Numbered from the stretch's first letter, positions 17,255-26,318 are shown. The stretch: DNA of 64,000 nt from Anaerobacillus arseniciselenatis (GCF_001865995.1 NZ_MLQQ01000002.1:95719-159718); one strand, 5' to 3'. The notes: generated from the sequence alone by a model not told the origin. Numbers and translations are program-made.

Positions 17255-18631
17255 ATGCCACCTGTTGTAATTACGATCTCAGACGGCATTTATGTACCGA
17301 AAACTATACCACATTACTTCATTACAGCCCTTTATCGTGACCTTACGATAAAAAACCCCGCATACATCGAAGCAAAAAGTTTTCAACGAAGTACGAAATC
17401 GATTCCTAAAGAAATTAAGCTTTTTAAAGAAATGAAAGAAGCTATTCGCCTTCCGAGAGGATATTTATTTCATTTGATTAAAAGATTAAAAGATGAAAAG
17501 ATAGCCTATGAGTTTGTAAATGAGACAGTTACAGTTTCTGTTGATTATCCTGAAATGGTGGGCTGTCTTAGGACATATCAAAATGAGGCAATTTTAAAAG
17601 CCCATAAATACCGGCAGGGCGTCATTATTAGTCCTTGTGGATCTGGGAAAACCGTAATGGGTATCTTCTTTTTAGCGATGACTGGTCAAAAAACGTTATG
17701 GGTCACACATACGAAAGATTTGATGTACCAAACGATCGACCAAATCGAGAAGTTTCTTCGCATTCCAGCTAAGGAAATCGGAAGGATCGGCGATGGAAAA
17801 AAAGTGATTGGTGAAAAAGTCACCGTTGGTCTCGTGCAAAGCTTAGTCAAATATGATAAAGATCTTTTACGTAAAAGCTTTGGGGCGATCGTCATTGATG
17901 AAGCTCACCGAGTACCGAGTAAAACCTTTCAAAATATTGTTGAGATATCTAAGGCGAAATTTCGTCTCGGACTGACGGCAACACCGAAACGAAAAGACGG
18001 ACTAGAGCCGATTCTTTATCACGTTGTCGGTCAAACTTTATATGAAATTACTGAGGAAGATTTGTTAAAAGAAAATCGAATATTAATTCCTGAGGTCCGG
18101 AAAATTTTCACGGATTTTCGTTCAAAAAGTGCTGACTTTCAGAGCCTGATGAAACAACTAATCAAATGCCGTGAACGCAACCAATTAATTGTCGAAACTG
18201 TAAAAGAAACCTTGAATAGTTGTGAAGTCGCGTTATTGCTATCAAATCGCGTCGCGCATTGTGAGACGATCGCCAAAATATTAAAAAAAGAAGTTCCGCT
18301 TTTAAAAATCGCAGTGTTAACAGGAAAAGTAAGTAAAGATGATCGCGAGAAGGTGATAAATCAAGCCCGAAGCAATGAATTGAATCTGATTATCGCGACC
18401 CAATTGGCGGACGAAGGCTTAGACATTCCGAACTTAAATAAGTTGTATTTAGCGACCCCAGCAAAATCAAAGTCAAAAGTGAAACAGCAGCTCGGGCGGA
18501 TCATGCGAAATGTCGAGGCGAAGCAAACTCCGGTTGTTTACGATTTTGTCGACCTGCAAGTGCCAATGCTACAGCGCCACGCCAATATTCGAACTGTCGT
18601 TTATAATGAGTTAGGGTGTGAAATTTGGTAA
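17255..18631 (+). CDS. Superfamily-2 DEAH-box helicase (XPB/type III Res-like)
   Basis: The product is a 458-residue helicase. Walker A is SPCGSGKTVMG (near residue 128), then come DEAH in VIDEAHRVPS, LGLTATPKRKDG, and the C-terminal lobe with QLGRIMRNV. About 110 N-terminal residues precede the motor and may bind DNA. The compact XPB/Rad25-like layout occurs in phage and chromosomal helicases; family members unwind or translocate on DNA. The start is an ATG directly after a TTG codon, 6 bp past the preceding gene and with no clear ribosome site, so coupling is likely. An imperfect inverted repeat follows the stop codon. No nuclease or methylase gene is adjacent, so a restriction role is not supported. 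Confidence 0.8.
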   Translation: MPPVVITISDGIYVPKTIPHYFITALYRDLTIKNPAYIEAKSFQRSTKSIPKEIKLFKEMKEAIRLPRGYLFHLIKRLKDEKIAYEFVNETVTVSVDYPEMVGCLRTYQNEAILKAHKYRQGVIISPCGSGKTVMGIFFLAMTGQKTLWVTHTKDLMYQTIDQIEKFLRIPAKEIGRIGDGKKVIGEKVTVGLVQSLVKYDKDLLRKSFGAIVIDEAHRVPSKTFQNIVEISKAKFRLGLTATPKRKDGLEPILYHVVGQTLYEITEEDLLKENRILIPEVRKIFTDFRSKSADFQSLMKQLIKCRERNQLIVETVKETLNSCEVALLLSNRVAHCETIAKILKKEVPLLKIAVLTGKVSKDDREKVINQARSNELNLIIATQLADEGLDIPNLNKLYLATPAKSKSKVKQQLGRIMRNVEAKQTPVVYDFVDLQVPMLQRHANIRTVVYNELGCEIW

Positions 18632-18655
18632 GAGTTTGAGAAAAGAGATACCGGT

Positions 18656-18714
18656 GCGGACGTATGTTCTGTTATCTGTGAAATTTTTCATAGGATAACG
18701 GAACGGATGTCCGC
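18656..18714. repeat. GGAAC-ATGTCC inverted repeat, full copy
   Basis: 21-bp arms (GCGGACGTATGTTCTGTTATC-like on the left, GATAACGGAACGGATGTCCGC-like on the right, written here split by the 17-nt loop) pair with four mismatches. Related sequences occur at 3136, 24261 and 33391. Confidence 0.6.
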
Positions 18715-18916
18715 TGAAATTTGTTAAATAAAATAAAACCCCCAACTAACCATCCCATTGCTATTGAGACCCCAATCGATTACAATATTAGTGAATATGG
18801 TTGTGGGACAAGCTCAGCCTTTTAGATGCGATTTTACTCCTATAATTTTCAACGGTAAAATAACGCACTAGCTGATCCAAAAAAATTTTTATAATTTAAT
18901 AGAAAGGAGAAATCGA

Positions 18917-19507
18917 ATGAGCAAATTAGATAATAGTTGCACAATTCTAGATATCGAATCCATCAAACAGGCGTTATATTCAGTGAATCGCCATGCCAAA
19001 ACAGCAATTAGCAAGCGCGAATTGTATCGTCTAAAATATGAGACACTGTTAAAGCTAATTAAAATTGGACATGCCCAAAAAGTGCATCTTGAGTTTAGTA
19101 CTCAGACAGGAAGATCACAGCAAAGTACGGTTGTTTTAGTCAAAGTTGGGACAAAAACAGAAGGAGAACCTCTTTACTTTCATATGCTTCCAGAAAAAGA
19201 CGATTTTAAATGTTTAAATCATACAGGAGCTACAATTAGCCAAAACCTCCATAACCCCAAAAGTACGATGTCTCTAAATACTGCGAAAAGAATCCTTCAA
19301 CAATTTGTTGGTGTCACTAAAACGAAAGATCATGCAACAAAATCGCACCAATTTCAAAGGTCGCATAGTTCGAACACGACGTACAAATCAACCAGGTCAC
19401 ATACGTCACACAAATCAAAGAGATCAAACAAACCATCTAGGCCCACGCTTAATAAAAATATTTTTACTTCTTCTTTTCTTGACGGTAGCTCACGACCACG
19501 GAAATAA
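18917..19507 (+). CDS. ykyB: YkyB-family protein
   Basis: The product is a 196-residue protein. Residues about 18-130 match Bacillus YkyB: ALYSVNRHAKTAISK, YFHMLPEKDDFKCLNHTG and NPKSTMSLNTAKRILQQFVG are nearly diagnostic. The C-terminal 60 residues are a Ser/Thr/Lys/Arg/His-rich tail (KSTRSHTSHKSKRSNKPS), longer and more basic than in the shorter B. subtilis protein and likely unstructured. Function is unknown. AAAGGAG precedes the ATG. It is a single gene with a terminator 87 bp after the stop. Confidence 0.75.
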   Translation: MSKLDNSCTILDIESIKQALYSVNRHAKTAISKRELYRLKYETLLKLIKIGHAQKVHLEFSTQTGRSQQSTVVLVKVGTKTEGEPLYFHMLPEKDDFKCLNHTGATISQNLHNPKSTMSLNTAKRILQQFVGVTKTKDHATKSHQFQRSHSSNTTYKSTRSHTSHKSKRSNKPSRPTLNKNIFTSSFLDGSSRPRK

Positions 19508-19593
19508 TAAACCTTCATCATATCCCACAGCCATCCATTCATTCAACTTAGCATTAAGATAAGCGTTATCTTAACGCTAGTAAGCCAGAAGTA

Positions 19594-19632
19594 AACAATA
19601 ACCCGTCTCAAATCGAGATGGGTTATTGTTGT
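19594..19632 (+). terminator. Terminator after ykyB
   Basis: A 16-bp stem AACAATAACCCGTCTC/GAGATGGGTTATTGTT, with one G-T pair and a 5-nt loop, is followed by a short T-containing tail. Confidence 0.8.
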
Positions 19633-20008
19633 TTAGTTATGAAAATGATTTCGCTAGCATAAAAATGATGAACTACATTTCTAAAGCGTGCCATTCCCAC
19701 GACAAAATCCAGCTGCGTGTCCTTCTCTCGTGGACAAAAACGTCAAATGTCCACGAGCGGTGTCAGACACCAATGAAAGTTCACTTTCACCAACATTAAT
19801 GAAATTAAGTTCCTAAGAAATGTTCCTTCAAAGAAAGTGAACTTTCCCGTAGTAACTTATGTACAGGGGACACCGAAACGAAGAGTTCTACAACAACATT
19901 AGCATAAATATAATGAATTAAAATAAAAATGCATTCAATAGGATAAAAAGCAACACTATACATGCCAAATCTGTACCACCACAACTTTTAAAATTGGAGT
20001 GAATTGAT
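19633..20008. other. Intergenic stretch with a fragment of the GTGTCTGACAC repeat
   Basis: GGTGTCAGACACC near 19765 is a solo core of the repeat family. An imperfect inverted repeat AAAGTTCACTTTC...GAAAGTGAACTTT lies at about 19785-19850. No gene is supported. Confidence 0.5.
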
Positions 20009-20572
20009 TTGAATTCGAATTTATTAAAGTTAAAAGAAAGAACGGATGCGCTCGTCTCCAGTAAAGAAAAACTTAATAAATACGAAGAAATGGTAAAAGC
20101 ATTAAACGATAATAGTATAAGCCCTAAAAATCACGTCCAAAATTTTATGAAGCTAACGAAGCAAATGGAACAAGACGAACCCGATAAGGAAGAGATAAAA
20201 ACACAATTAGTATCTAATATTAAAGACGTAAAAAAGGAACTTGATAAAGTCGAGCTGTATATAAAATTTTATGAAGCATTTATCACTTTTCTTGCTTTAT
20301 CGATCACAGCGAATAACGAAGCTTTGCCGATCTATGAAAAACTAACAAAAAGAAGAAAAATCTCACAAGAGTATTTTGATATATTTGCAAGTCTCATTTT
20401 AGATGATACATCACCAACTGAAATTACGAATGTCGAAGTCACCGTTTTAAAGGATAAAATTAAAGAGAGTGAGAAAGATACAGAGGGAGCTAAAAAGACA
20501 CTAAAAGAACTACAAGAAGCTCAATCACAACTACAAAAGATCATTTCTCTTTATCAAAAAGCGTTAACATGA
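20009..20572 (+). CDS. Unknown coiled-coil protein
   Basis: I do not recognise this 187-residue protein. It has no membrane segment or signal. Residues 1-100 and 145-187 are Lys/Glu-rich helices with coiled-coil spacing (for example KEEIKTQLVSNIKDVKKEL and EGAKKTLKELQEAQSQLQKI), around a more hydrophobic middle (FITFLALSITANNEALPIY). The start is a TTG at 20009 with GGAGTG 7 nt upstream. It stands alone. A structural or adaptor role is a guess. Confidence 0.55.
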   Translation: MNSNLLKLKERTDALVSSKEKLNKYEEMVKALNDNSISPKNHVQNFMKLTKQMEQDEPDKEEIKTQLVSNIKDVKKELDKVELYIKFYEAFITFLALSITANNEALPIYEKLTKRRKISQEYFDIFASLILDDTSPTEITNVEVTVLKDKIKESEKDTEGAKKTLKELQEAQSQLQKIISLYQKALT

Positions 20573-20852
20573 TTGATATAACATAAATTGGCTATGCATT
20601 ATAAATCCATAAATAATATCTCTGTAAAAATTTCACTTTTTGAGCAACTTTATATTTGATATGCAATTTCAAAGAAGGTAAGGCCTATGTAGCAGGTCGA
20701 TATCTTCTTTTTCTTTTATAAAACACAGTTAAATCCTCGCTAATAGCAGACAATTTAGTGAAACTGATTTACTTAGATGTAGTCAGTTCCACCTCCGGTT
20801 CCTGCGAATGACCATGCGAAGTTCGGAGAAGCTAGTTGTAGGAGGAGTCATA

Positions 20853-22091
20853 ATGAAAATTAAGATTTTATTACTATGTATAATTATTAGCTTTAATTTT
20901 TTAACGATTGTTAGTGCAGAAGAGCCATTAACAGCAGCTTTTCTTCGCGATCAGCAATTATGGATCAAAAAGGGAGTCGAAGAAATACAACTTACAAAAG
21001 GGCAGAATGTGTACTCTCCAAAATGGTCATACGATGAACGTTTTATCGCCTATATTGATAGAGGGGCAAAAGGGGATCAATCTAACCTCCTTGTTTATGA
21101 TGTGAAAAAACAAGAAAATTACCAGCCGTATGAGGTGCTTGAAACAGCAAATTTTAAATGGTCACCTATTAACAATCAACTTGCCTTTACTTCAGGTACA
21201 GTTTTAAATGTTACGAAAAATAAGAATGGTCGTCCGTTCGGGTTTGAAAATGTTTCTTTAGGTGTAAGTGATTTCGCATGGTTTCCGAATGGACACGATT
21301 TTATCGTTTCCTCACAAGCGAAATTACTCCCTAATGGATGGGGACCAATTCATCTTTTTAAAATTCCAATTGATGCAAATCTTAATGCCGAAAAAATGAT
21401 GTCATTTTATACACTGGACACGAACACGACTGATCTATTTGCCATAAACGCAGAACATTTTAAATGGAGTCATGATGGTAAGTGGGTTAGTTTTCTTGCC
21501 ACCCCTACAGCATCCATGTCCAATGACAGTAATACGTTATGTGTTTTATCGTCAACTGGAGAGCAGTTTCAAGCCATTGGAAAAATGTTATGGTATGAAG
21601 ATTGGATAAAGTGGGCGTCATCAGCAAACCAACTTGCCTATATTTCAGGTGAGGGAAGATTTTTCGTTGAAAATAAGAAAACAACGATTGCAGATATTCC
21701 TGTTGCTAAAAAACAGAAACAATACACACCTCAAGGATATGTAGATCTAGACTTAGAGTGGTTTTCTCAAGATCAGATGATTGTAGCTCGTGCCAAAGAA
21801 AATAAAGAGTGGGAGGAAGGCCCTGTCCCAACGATGTTTACGTCTCTTTACGCTATAAACTTAAAATCAAATGAACAAATGCAAATCACTTTTCCGAAAA
21901 ATGAGGAGCTCGATGTAAAACCTCAAGTATTTGGTTCTTATGTAACATGGTTTCGCCGCACAAAAAATGATAATCGTAGGGATGTATGGCTAAAGGACGG
22001 TATCGATGGAAAAGAACGTATGTGGATCGAAAATGTTGATTCACCACCAGTGTTTTCACCAAAAATGGTGTCATATACAGGTACAATATGA
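20853..22091 (+). CDS. Secreted TolB-like beta-propeller protein
   Basis: The product is a 412-residue protein with a signal peptide (MKIKILLLCIIISFNFLTIVSAEE; cleavage probably after SA). The mature part has repeated WSYDERFIAYID, FKWSPINNQLAF, FAWFPNGHDFIV, FKWSHDGKWVSFLA and IKWASSANQLAYIS blocks, the alternating pattern of PD40/TolB-type propeller blades. Gram-positive members are extracytoplasmic and poorly characterised. The frame opens 15 codons earlier, but GGAGGAG before the ATG at 20853 and the signal peptide set the start. The stop is 11 bp before hairpin element copy 2. No active site is visible. Confidence 0.75.
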   Translation: MKIKILLLCIIISFNFLTIVSAEEPLTAAFLRDQQLWIKKGVEEIQLTKGQNVYSPKWSYDERFIAYIDRGAKGDQSNLLVYDVKKQENYQPYEVLETANFKWSPINNQLAFTSGTVLNVTKNKNGRPFGFENVSLGVSDFAWFPNGHDFIVSSQAKLLPNGWGPIHLFKIPIDANLNAEKMMSFYTLDTNTTDLFAINAEHFKWSHDGKWVSFLATPTASMSNDSNTLCVLSSTGEQFQAIGKMLWYEDWIKWASSANQLAYISGEGRFFVENKKTTIADIPVAKKQKQYTPQGYVDLDLEWFSQDQMIVARAKENKEWEEGPVPTMFTSLYAINLKSNEQMQITFPKNEELDVKPQVFGSYVTWFRRTKNDNRRDVWLKDGIDGKERMWIENVDSPPVFSPKMVSYTGTI

Positions 22092-22102
22092 AATTCCCAC
22101 AA

Positions 22103-22215
22103 TGAATTTCATAATTCATTATTTTCGCCACTAAGATCAATAGATAGTTGCGTCATAACCATTCGCAAACTATCTATTGCGTGATATGGCTCATTTTTGG
22201 TTATTATGAAATTCA
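22103..22215. repeat. Hairpin MITE-like element, copy 2
   Basis: 113 bp with terminal repeats TGAATTTCATAAT (22103-22115) and ATTATGAAATTCA (22203-22215). The inner stem AGATAGTTGCG/CGCAAACTATCT and the GCCA/TGGC pair keep the fold of copy 1 with changed bases. It lies between convergent genes. Confidence 0.85.
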
Positions 22216-22223
22216 CTCAACAG

Positions 22224-22266
22224 AAAAAAAGGCGAAAAACTGCAACAGTTTTTAACGCCTTTTTTC
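22224..22266. terminator. Bidirectional terminator between convergent genes
   Basis: AAAAAAGGCG...CGCCTTTTTT with an inner AAAAACTG/CAGTTTTT stem has A- and T-runs on both sides, so it can serve the propeller gene (+) and the DUF2512 gene (-). Confidence 0.85.
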
Positions 22267-22286
22267 TTGAAACCACGTTGATTATT

Positions 22287-22730
22287 TCATTTATCATTTT
22301 TTTCTTGATTACGTCCTGGTTCCTGCTCTTCCGCAAACTCAAAAGCGAAATCTCGATTGAAGTTCGGTTGTTTTTCACGGACAATAGGCTTTATGTTTTT
22401 CAAAATATAAGAGTGGACAAATACTTCTGAACCCGCGATAAGCGTTGCTGATATTATGCTTCCCCAACCAATCATTAAATAGCTGTGAAAAAATATGCTG
22501 CCAAACACCCAGACGATTGTATAGATGAGGAAAAAATCGACGACGACTGCGTTCCTTTTTCCAATTCGCGGAAGAATGATTTGATCACCAACAAAGTATG
22601 AAAAAATCGTAATTAGTAAACTAAATGATATGATTTCAACTAAAGGTGCATTAAATAACAAACCTAAGCTAAACCAAAAGACAATAAAACTAATTACAAA
22701 TTTCATTAATAATACGTTTAAATGTTTCAT
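22287..22730 (-). CDS. YndM-like DUF2512 membrane protein
   Basis: The product is a 147-residue protein with four hydrophobic segments in the first 115 residues. Landmarks are FVGDQIILPRIGKRNAVVVDF and the GSIISATLIAGSEVFVHSYI segment, characteristic of DUF2512 (YndM of Bacillus). The C-terminal tail (about 118-147) is charged and cytoplasmic-like. Function is unknown. GAAGGAGG before the ATG sets the start. It stands alone, convergent with the propeller gene. Confidence 0.75.
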   Translation of the reverse strand: MKHLNVLLMKFVISFIVFWFSLGLLFNAPLVEIISFSLLITIFSYFVGDQIILPRIGKRNAVVVDFFLIYTIVWVFGSIFFHSYLMIGWGSIISATLIAGSEVFVHSYILKNIKPIVREKQPNFNRDFAFEFAEEQEPGRNQEKNDK

Positions 22731-22930
22731 TGTATAATCCTCCTTCTTTGATTAATTCTGTTCAAAATGAAAAGAAACCATACCTTAAGCAAAAACTTTA
22801 TTTCAAGGCATAAAACTTGAATTAGCCGACAGAAAAATTCAAAATAGAGTTATTACTTTAGTTTTTAGGGAAAATAAAGAAATATAGCAATAAATTATAA
22901 TAGCAGGAAAGGAATAGGAGGAATGGTGAA

Positions 22931-23983
22931 TTGGAAATTGGTATAAGTACGTTTGTAGAAACAACACCGGACGTAAAAACTGGTGAAGTAATAAGTCATG
23001 CACAGCGCTTACGTGAAGTTGTAGAAGAAATCGTCCTAGCAGACCAAGTAGGTTTGGACGTGTTTGGTGTTGGTGAACACCATCGTGAAGATTTTGCTGC
23101 GTCATCTCCGGCCGTCGTTTTGGCTGCGGCTGCTGCACAAACGAAAAATATTCGTTTAACGAGTGCAGTGACGGTTCTTTCTTCGGCAGACCCTGTTCGT
23201 GTTTTTCAAGATTTTGCTACCGTAGATGGGATTTCGAACGGTCGCGCTGAAATTATGGCTGGACGAGGTTCTTTTATCGAATCATTTCCTTTGTTTGGTT
23301 ACGATATCCAAGACTATCATGAGCTTTTTGATGAGAAGTTAGAACTATTGTTAAAAATACGGGAGTCTGAAAAAGTCTCGTGGAAAGGTGGGCACAGGCC
23401 GGCGATCAATAATCGCGGTGTTTATCCGCGACCAGTGCAAGATCCATTGCCTGTATGGATTGGTAGCGGCGGAAATTCAGAATCTGTCGTTCGTGCTGGG
23501 AGGCTCGGATTACCACTTGTCTTAGCGATTATCGGGGGTAATCCAAAACAGTTTGCCCCACTCGTGCAACTGTATAAGAGAGCTGCAACTCAGGCAGGCC
23601 ATGATGTTTCGAAATTGCCAGTAGCTTCACATTCCCACGGCTTTATTGCAGAAGACACCGAGACGGCAGCAAATAAATTCTTTCCTTCGACTCAGCAAGT
23701 GATGAACGTGATCGGTCGCGAGCGAGGTTGGCCACATTACGATCGCTCAAGCTTCGATGCCGCCCGCAGCTTAGAAGGTGCACTATACGTAGGTGATCCT
23801 GAAACAGTGGCAACGAAAATTATTCACCTTCGTAAGGACGTTGGCATTACTCGCTTTATGTTACACGTTCCACTAGGCACTATGCCCCATGAAGATGTCA
23901 TGAAGGCGATTGAGCTGTTAGGGACAGAAGTCGCACCACGAGTCCGCGAAGAAGTTGGTAAATGGGAAGCGGAAAACAATTAA
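22931..23983 (+). CDS. LLM-class flavin-dependent oxidoreductase
   Basis: The product is a 350-residue protein of the bacterial luciferase-like monooxygenase superfamily, predicted as a cytoplasmic TIM barrel using reduced FMN. Typical blocks are DVFGVGEHHREDF, RLTSAVTVLSSADPVRVFQDFATVD, GRAEIMAGRGS and PVWIGSGGNSESVVRAGRLGLPL, plus the C-terminal GITRFMLHVPLG. The substrate cannot be deduced. It begins with TTG at 22931, 8 nt after AGGAGG. No flavin reductase gene is adjacent. It is transcribed alone. Confidence 0.85.
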   Translation: MEIGISTFVETTPDVKTGEVISHAQRLREVVEEIVLADQVGLDVFGVGEHHREDFAASSPAVVLAAAAAQTKNIRLTSAVTVLSSADPVRVFQDFATVDGISNGRAEIMAGRGSFIESFPLFGYDIQDYHELFDEKLELLLKIRESEKVSWKGGHRPAINNRGVYPRPVQDPLPVWIGSGGNSESVVRAGRLGLPLVLAIIGGNPKQFAPLVQLYKRAATQAGHDVSKLPVASHSHGFIAEDTETAANKFFPSTQQVMNVIGRERGWPHYDRSSFDAARSLEGALYVGDPETVATKIIHLRKDVGITRFMLHVPLGTMPHEDVMKAIELLGTEVAPRVREEVGKWEAENN

Positions 23984-24063
23984 GCGATAGCGGGCGAGTG
24001 TATTTTAGTTCGAGCAACCTGATTTCAGTCGGTAAAAAATATTTTTATTAAAGAATTGTCCTT

Positions 24064-24160
24064 TAAGTGTCAGATCACCAAGCATCACGAAAAATAGACG
24101 TGTGTATGTAGTATTTGTCTATTTTCGTTGACTAGAGGTGACTGACGCTTTTTTGGTGTG
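24064..24160. repeat. GTGTCTGACAC-family repeat, diverged copy
   Basis: AAGTGTCAGATCACC, then an AATAGACG...TTGTCTATTT inner hairpin and GTTGACTAGAGGTGACTGAC, repeats the layout of 6098-6216 with many substitutions. Confidence 0.6.
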
Positions 24161-24260
24161 GATGATTCTTTTTTCTAACACAATGAAATGATATTTTTAT
24201 GATAAGATTGAAAAAAGTTAGAGAGTTAATGGGATTACATATTTGATAGATTAATAAGTG

Positions 24261-24278
24261 TAACGGACATGTCCGTTA
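24261..24278. repeat. 18-bp perfect palindrome upstream of the ECF sigma gene
   Basis: TAACGGACATGTCCGTTA is fully self-complementary. It may be an operator or a collapsed copy of the GGAACAAATGTCC family; it lies 75 bp before the ECF promoter. Confidence 0.5.
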
Positions 24279-24352
24279 ACAGGCCAAACAAGCAGTAAAC
24301 TTATATTTTTTCGAGAAATCCATCGTAATGATCTGTTTTTTTAAAATTTAGG

Positions 24353-24380
24353 TGTAACATTTCCTCGTTTTTTTCGTTAT
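24353..24380 (+). promoter_or_regulatory. Probable ECF sigma autoregulatory promoter
   Basis: TGTAAC (24353-24358) and CGTTAT (24375-24380) are 16 bp apart. An AAC-type -35 with a CGT-type -10 is the signature of many Bacillus ECF promoters. It lies 24 bp before the start of the sigma-factor gene. Confidence 0.55.
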
Positions 24381-24403
24381 AAAGGTGAAAGGGGGATCGG
24401 AGC

Positions 24404-24925
24404 TTGGATAAAAACAAAAAAGAAAAGCTTGATGAGATTTACCGAAAGCATGCAAAGTCGCTTTATTATTTTTTATACCGGCTCTCAGGATCCTCTACGA
24501 CCGCAGAAGATCTTGTTCAAGAGACTTTTTATAAAGCAACAATTTCTTTGTCTTTTTACGAAGATTATGAAGTGCGGAGTTGGCTATTCAAAGTGGCAAG
24601 GCATGCTTATTTAGATGAGTGGCGCAAACGAAAACGGTGGGAATGGGTCCCGTTTATCGATGCGATCCACAAACAAAGCGATCTGTTAAGTCCATATGAG
24701 CAGCCAGAAGATTATGTCACCGCTAAAGAAAGTGAGGACGACATGATCCAATTAATGAAAAAACTGAATGAAACTTATCGCACGATCATTTATTTGCGAG
24801 AAGACGAACAACTATCATATCAAGAAATTGCGGCCGTTCTAGATATGAATGAAAATCAAGTAAAAGTGACTTTACACCGGGCCCGGAACCGGCTTCATGA
24901 ATTTGCTAGTAGACAGCACTTTTAA
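24404..24925 (+). CDS. ECF-type RNA polymerase sigma factor
   Basis: The product is a 173-residue protein. Sigma region 2 covers about residues 10-82 (YRKHAKSLYYFLYRLSGS, AEDLVQETFYKA, RSWLFKVARHAYLDEWRK). Region 4 covers about 115-168 (LNETYRTIIYLREDEQLSYQ, EIAAVLDMNENQVKVTLHRA). It lacks regions 1 and 3, as group 4 factors do. The next gene is a membrane anti-sigma with the Sigma_reg domains, so the factor is presumably held at the membrane until an envelope signal arrives. The start is TTG at 24404 after GGGGGATCGGAG. The promoter upstream looks autoregulatory. Confidence 0.9.
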   Translation: MDKNKKEKLDEIYRKHAKSLYYFLYRLSGSSTTAEDLVQETFYKATISLSFYEDYEVRSWLFKVARHAYLDEWRKRKRWEWVPFIDAIHKQSDLLSPYEQPEDYVTAKESEDDMIQLMKKLNETYRTIIYLREDEQLSYQEIAAVLDMNENQVKVTLHRARNRLHEFASRQHF

Positions 24926-24942
24926 AGAAAGGAATGAAATAC

Positions 24943-25926
24943 ATGATGACTGAATGGAATGAAAAAAAGGAGAAAAAAGTGTTACGCCGATACCGTTTTA
25001 TGCTTACATTACGTATCCTTCGGGTCGCAGTAATTATGTTTTTTATATATTGGGCGTATATGATGGTCGTATCCATCGGCTATCTCCATTCCGAGAAAGG
25101 CCATAAACTTGTCGCTTATTCGCAGCTTGCGATTGACTGGACATACCCGGGAATTTCTGCTGAGCACGGACTTAGTTTTGCAGAAATTAACTCGTTTCTC
25201 ACGCAAGAAGCGGCCGTTCCTTTTTATCGGAAAATCGGTCAAGAGAAAAAAGATGTAGGTCAGCTACACGTGAGGAAACCACTGACTGGATTTACGCGAT
25301 CGAACTTTGAATTTTATCAAAAAAATGATCAGCCTGACTTTAACTTTTGGCTTCCAGTTCACCCAGAGACTGGGGAGGCGCTTGAGGCGAATAATTATCC
25401 TGGAGTTTGGGAGACGCTAGACAAAGTTCATGAAGGTACCGTTGCCGATCTTGCGTTTTCAACTAAAGAATTTATGACACCAGAAGAGTTGTTTATGTTA
25501 TTAGAAGATTTTGACGTAGAAGTTGAGTGGATGCCCGTTTATATGGGTGAACTCGATCTGTTTACAGAAGGATGGTGGGGCGGAGATAATAGTGTCGCTG
25601 TTGAAGCTTGGGGACTCACATATGGAAGAGAGTTTGGAAGTGATTTTCTCTCATACAGTACTACGAATCTAACGATAGGAAGTATCGACAGAAACCAGCA
25701 ACTAATGCTTGATAACATGAAACTTATTTACAACGATGATTCAAAATTTGCGGAAACGCTTTTCGGCACCCAATATTTTGCGAAAAGGATTCAATACCTT
25801 GAAGAAAACGGCTTTAATGTTTACGGTGCTGTAATCACCGGCCCAACGAAAGAACTATTACGATTACAAGAACTTGATGAGATCCAAGGCGTTCAACTCG
25901 GCGAAATTACGTTTTGGAATTGGTAG
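24943..25926 (+). CDS. Anti-sigma factor with Sigma_reg_N/Sigma_reg_C-type domains
   Basis: The product is about 327 residues. A cytoplasmic basic N-terminus (EKKVLRRYRFMLTLRILR) leads into a single membrane span (about 25-48, VAVIMFFIYWAYMMVVSIGYL). An extracytoplasmic region then carries the TYPGISAEHG and LTPEE-like FMTPEELFMLLEDFDVEVEWMPVYMG landmarks of the sigma-regulator domains found beside ECF genes. It should bind the sigma factor encoded 17 bp upstream. Three ATG codons compete; AAAGGA is too close to 24934, so the ATG at 24943 is preferred. A 33-codon membrane-protein gene follows and may be part of the same transcript. Confidence 0.75.
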   Translation: MMTEWNEKKEKKVLRRYRFMLTLRILRVAVIMFFIYWAYMMVVSIGYLHSEKGHKLVAYSQLAIDWTYPGISAEHGLSFAEINSFLTQEAAVPFYRKIGQEKKDVGQLHVRKPLTGFTRSNFEFYQKNDQPDFNFWLPVHPETGEALEANNYPGVWETLDKVHEGTVADLAFSTKEFMTPEELFMLLEDFDVEVEWMPVYMGELDLFTEGWWGGDNSVAVEAWGLTYGREFGSDFLSYSTTNLTIGSIDRNQQLMLDNMKLIYNDDSKFAETLFGTQYFAKRIQYLEENGFNVYGAVITGPTKELLRLQELDEIQGVQLGEITFWNW

Positions 25927-25976
25927 TTGGATTTCAGCACGACGAAAAATAGATATGATAAAAGGGAGAGGTTAGC

Positions 25977-26078
25977 GTGGTTACTATCAATTTTTCAGGT
26001 TTGTTCCTTATTCTTTTCGTATTTGTAGCAGTAATCGGCGGGATTACGTTGCTAATACGTTGGATTTCAAAGAGATAG
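25977..26078 (+). CDS. Very small single-span membrane protein
   Basis: A 33-codon open frame from GTG (25977) to TAG: MVTINFSGLFLILFVFVAVI, then GGITLLIRWISKR. One hydrophobic helix (about 7-27) ends in a basic tail. A good ribosome site (GGGAGAGG, 6 nt from the GTG) precedes it, and a strong terminator follows. It lies 50 bp after the anti-sigma gene on the same strand, so it may belong to that operon. Function is unknown; small membrane proteins can modulate membrane complexes, but that is only a possibility here. Confidence 0.6.
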   Translation: MVTINFSGLFLILFVFVAVIGGITLLIRWISKR

Positions 26079-26099
26079 ATTATCAATGAAAATATAGAA

Positions 26100-26137
26100 A
26101 AGCGTTAGTTGCTGCTTTGCATCTAACGCTTTTTTTG
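26100..26137 (+). terminator. Terminator of the ECF sigma operon
   Basis: AAGCGTTAG/CTAACGCTT stem with a 14-nt loop followed by six or more T. Confidence 0.9.
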
Positions 26138-26318
26138 TGTGAATTGTAAAGGTTCACAAAATGTTTATATGTATTTTCTGTGAAAAAGTATGTTCAATTA
26201 TGGAAAAAGTTGTATATTGTTTATATAGAGAAATGAAGGGATGGGATAAGAATTATTTAATAACCTTCCATAAAAACACCCGAGAGTTTAAAACAACTTT
26301 GAAGAGGAGGAAGAATGA

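Noticed and set aside
26138..26165. TGTGAA...TTCACA palindrome upstream of the pentahaem cytochrome gene
   Set aside because: The spacing between GTGA and TCAC is 11 instead of 6, which does not fit FNR/CRP binding; it may be a chance or another regulator's site.
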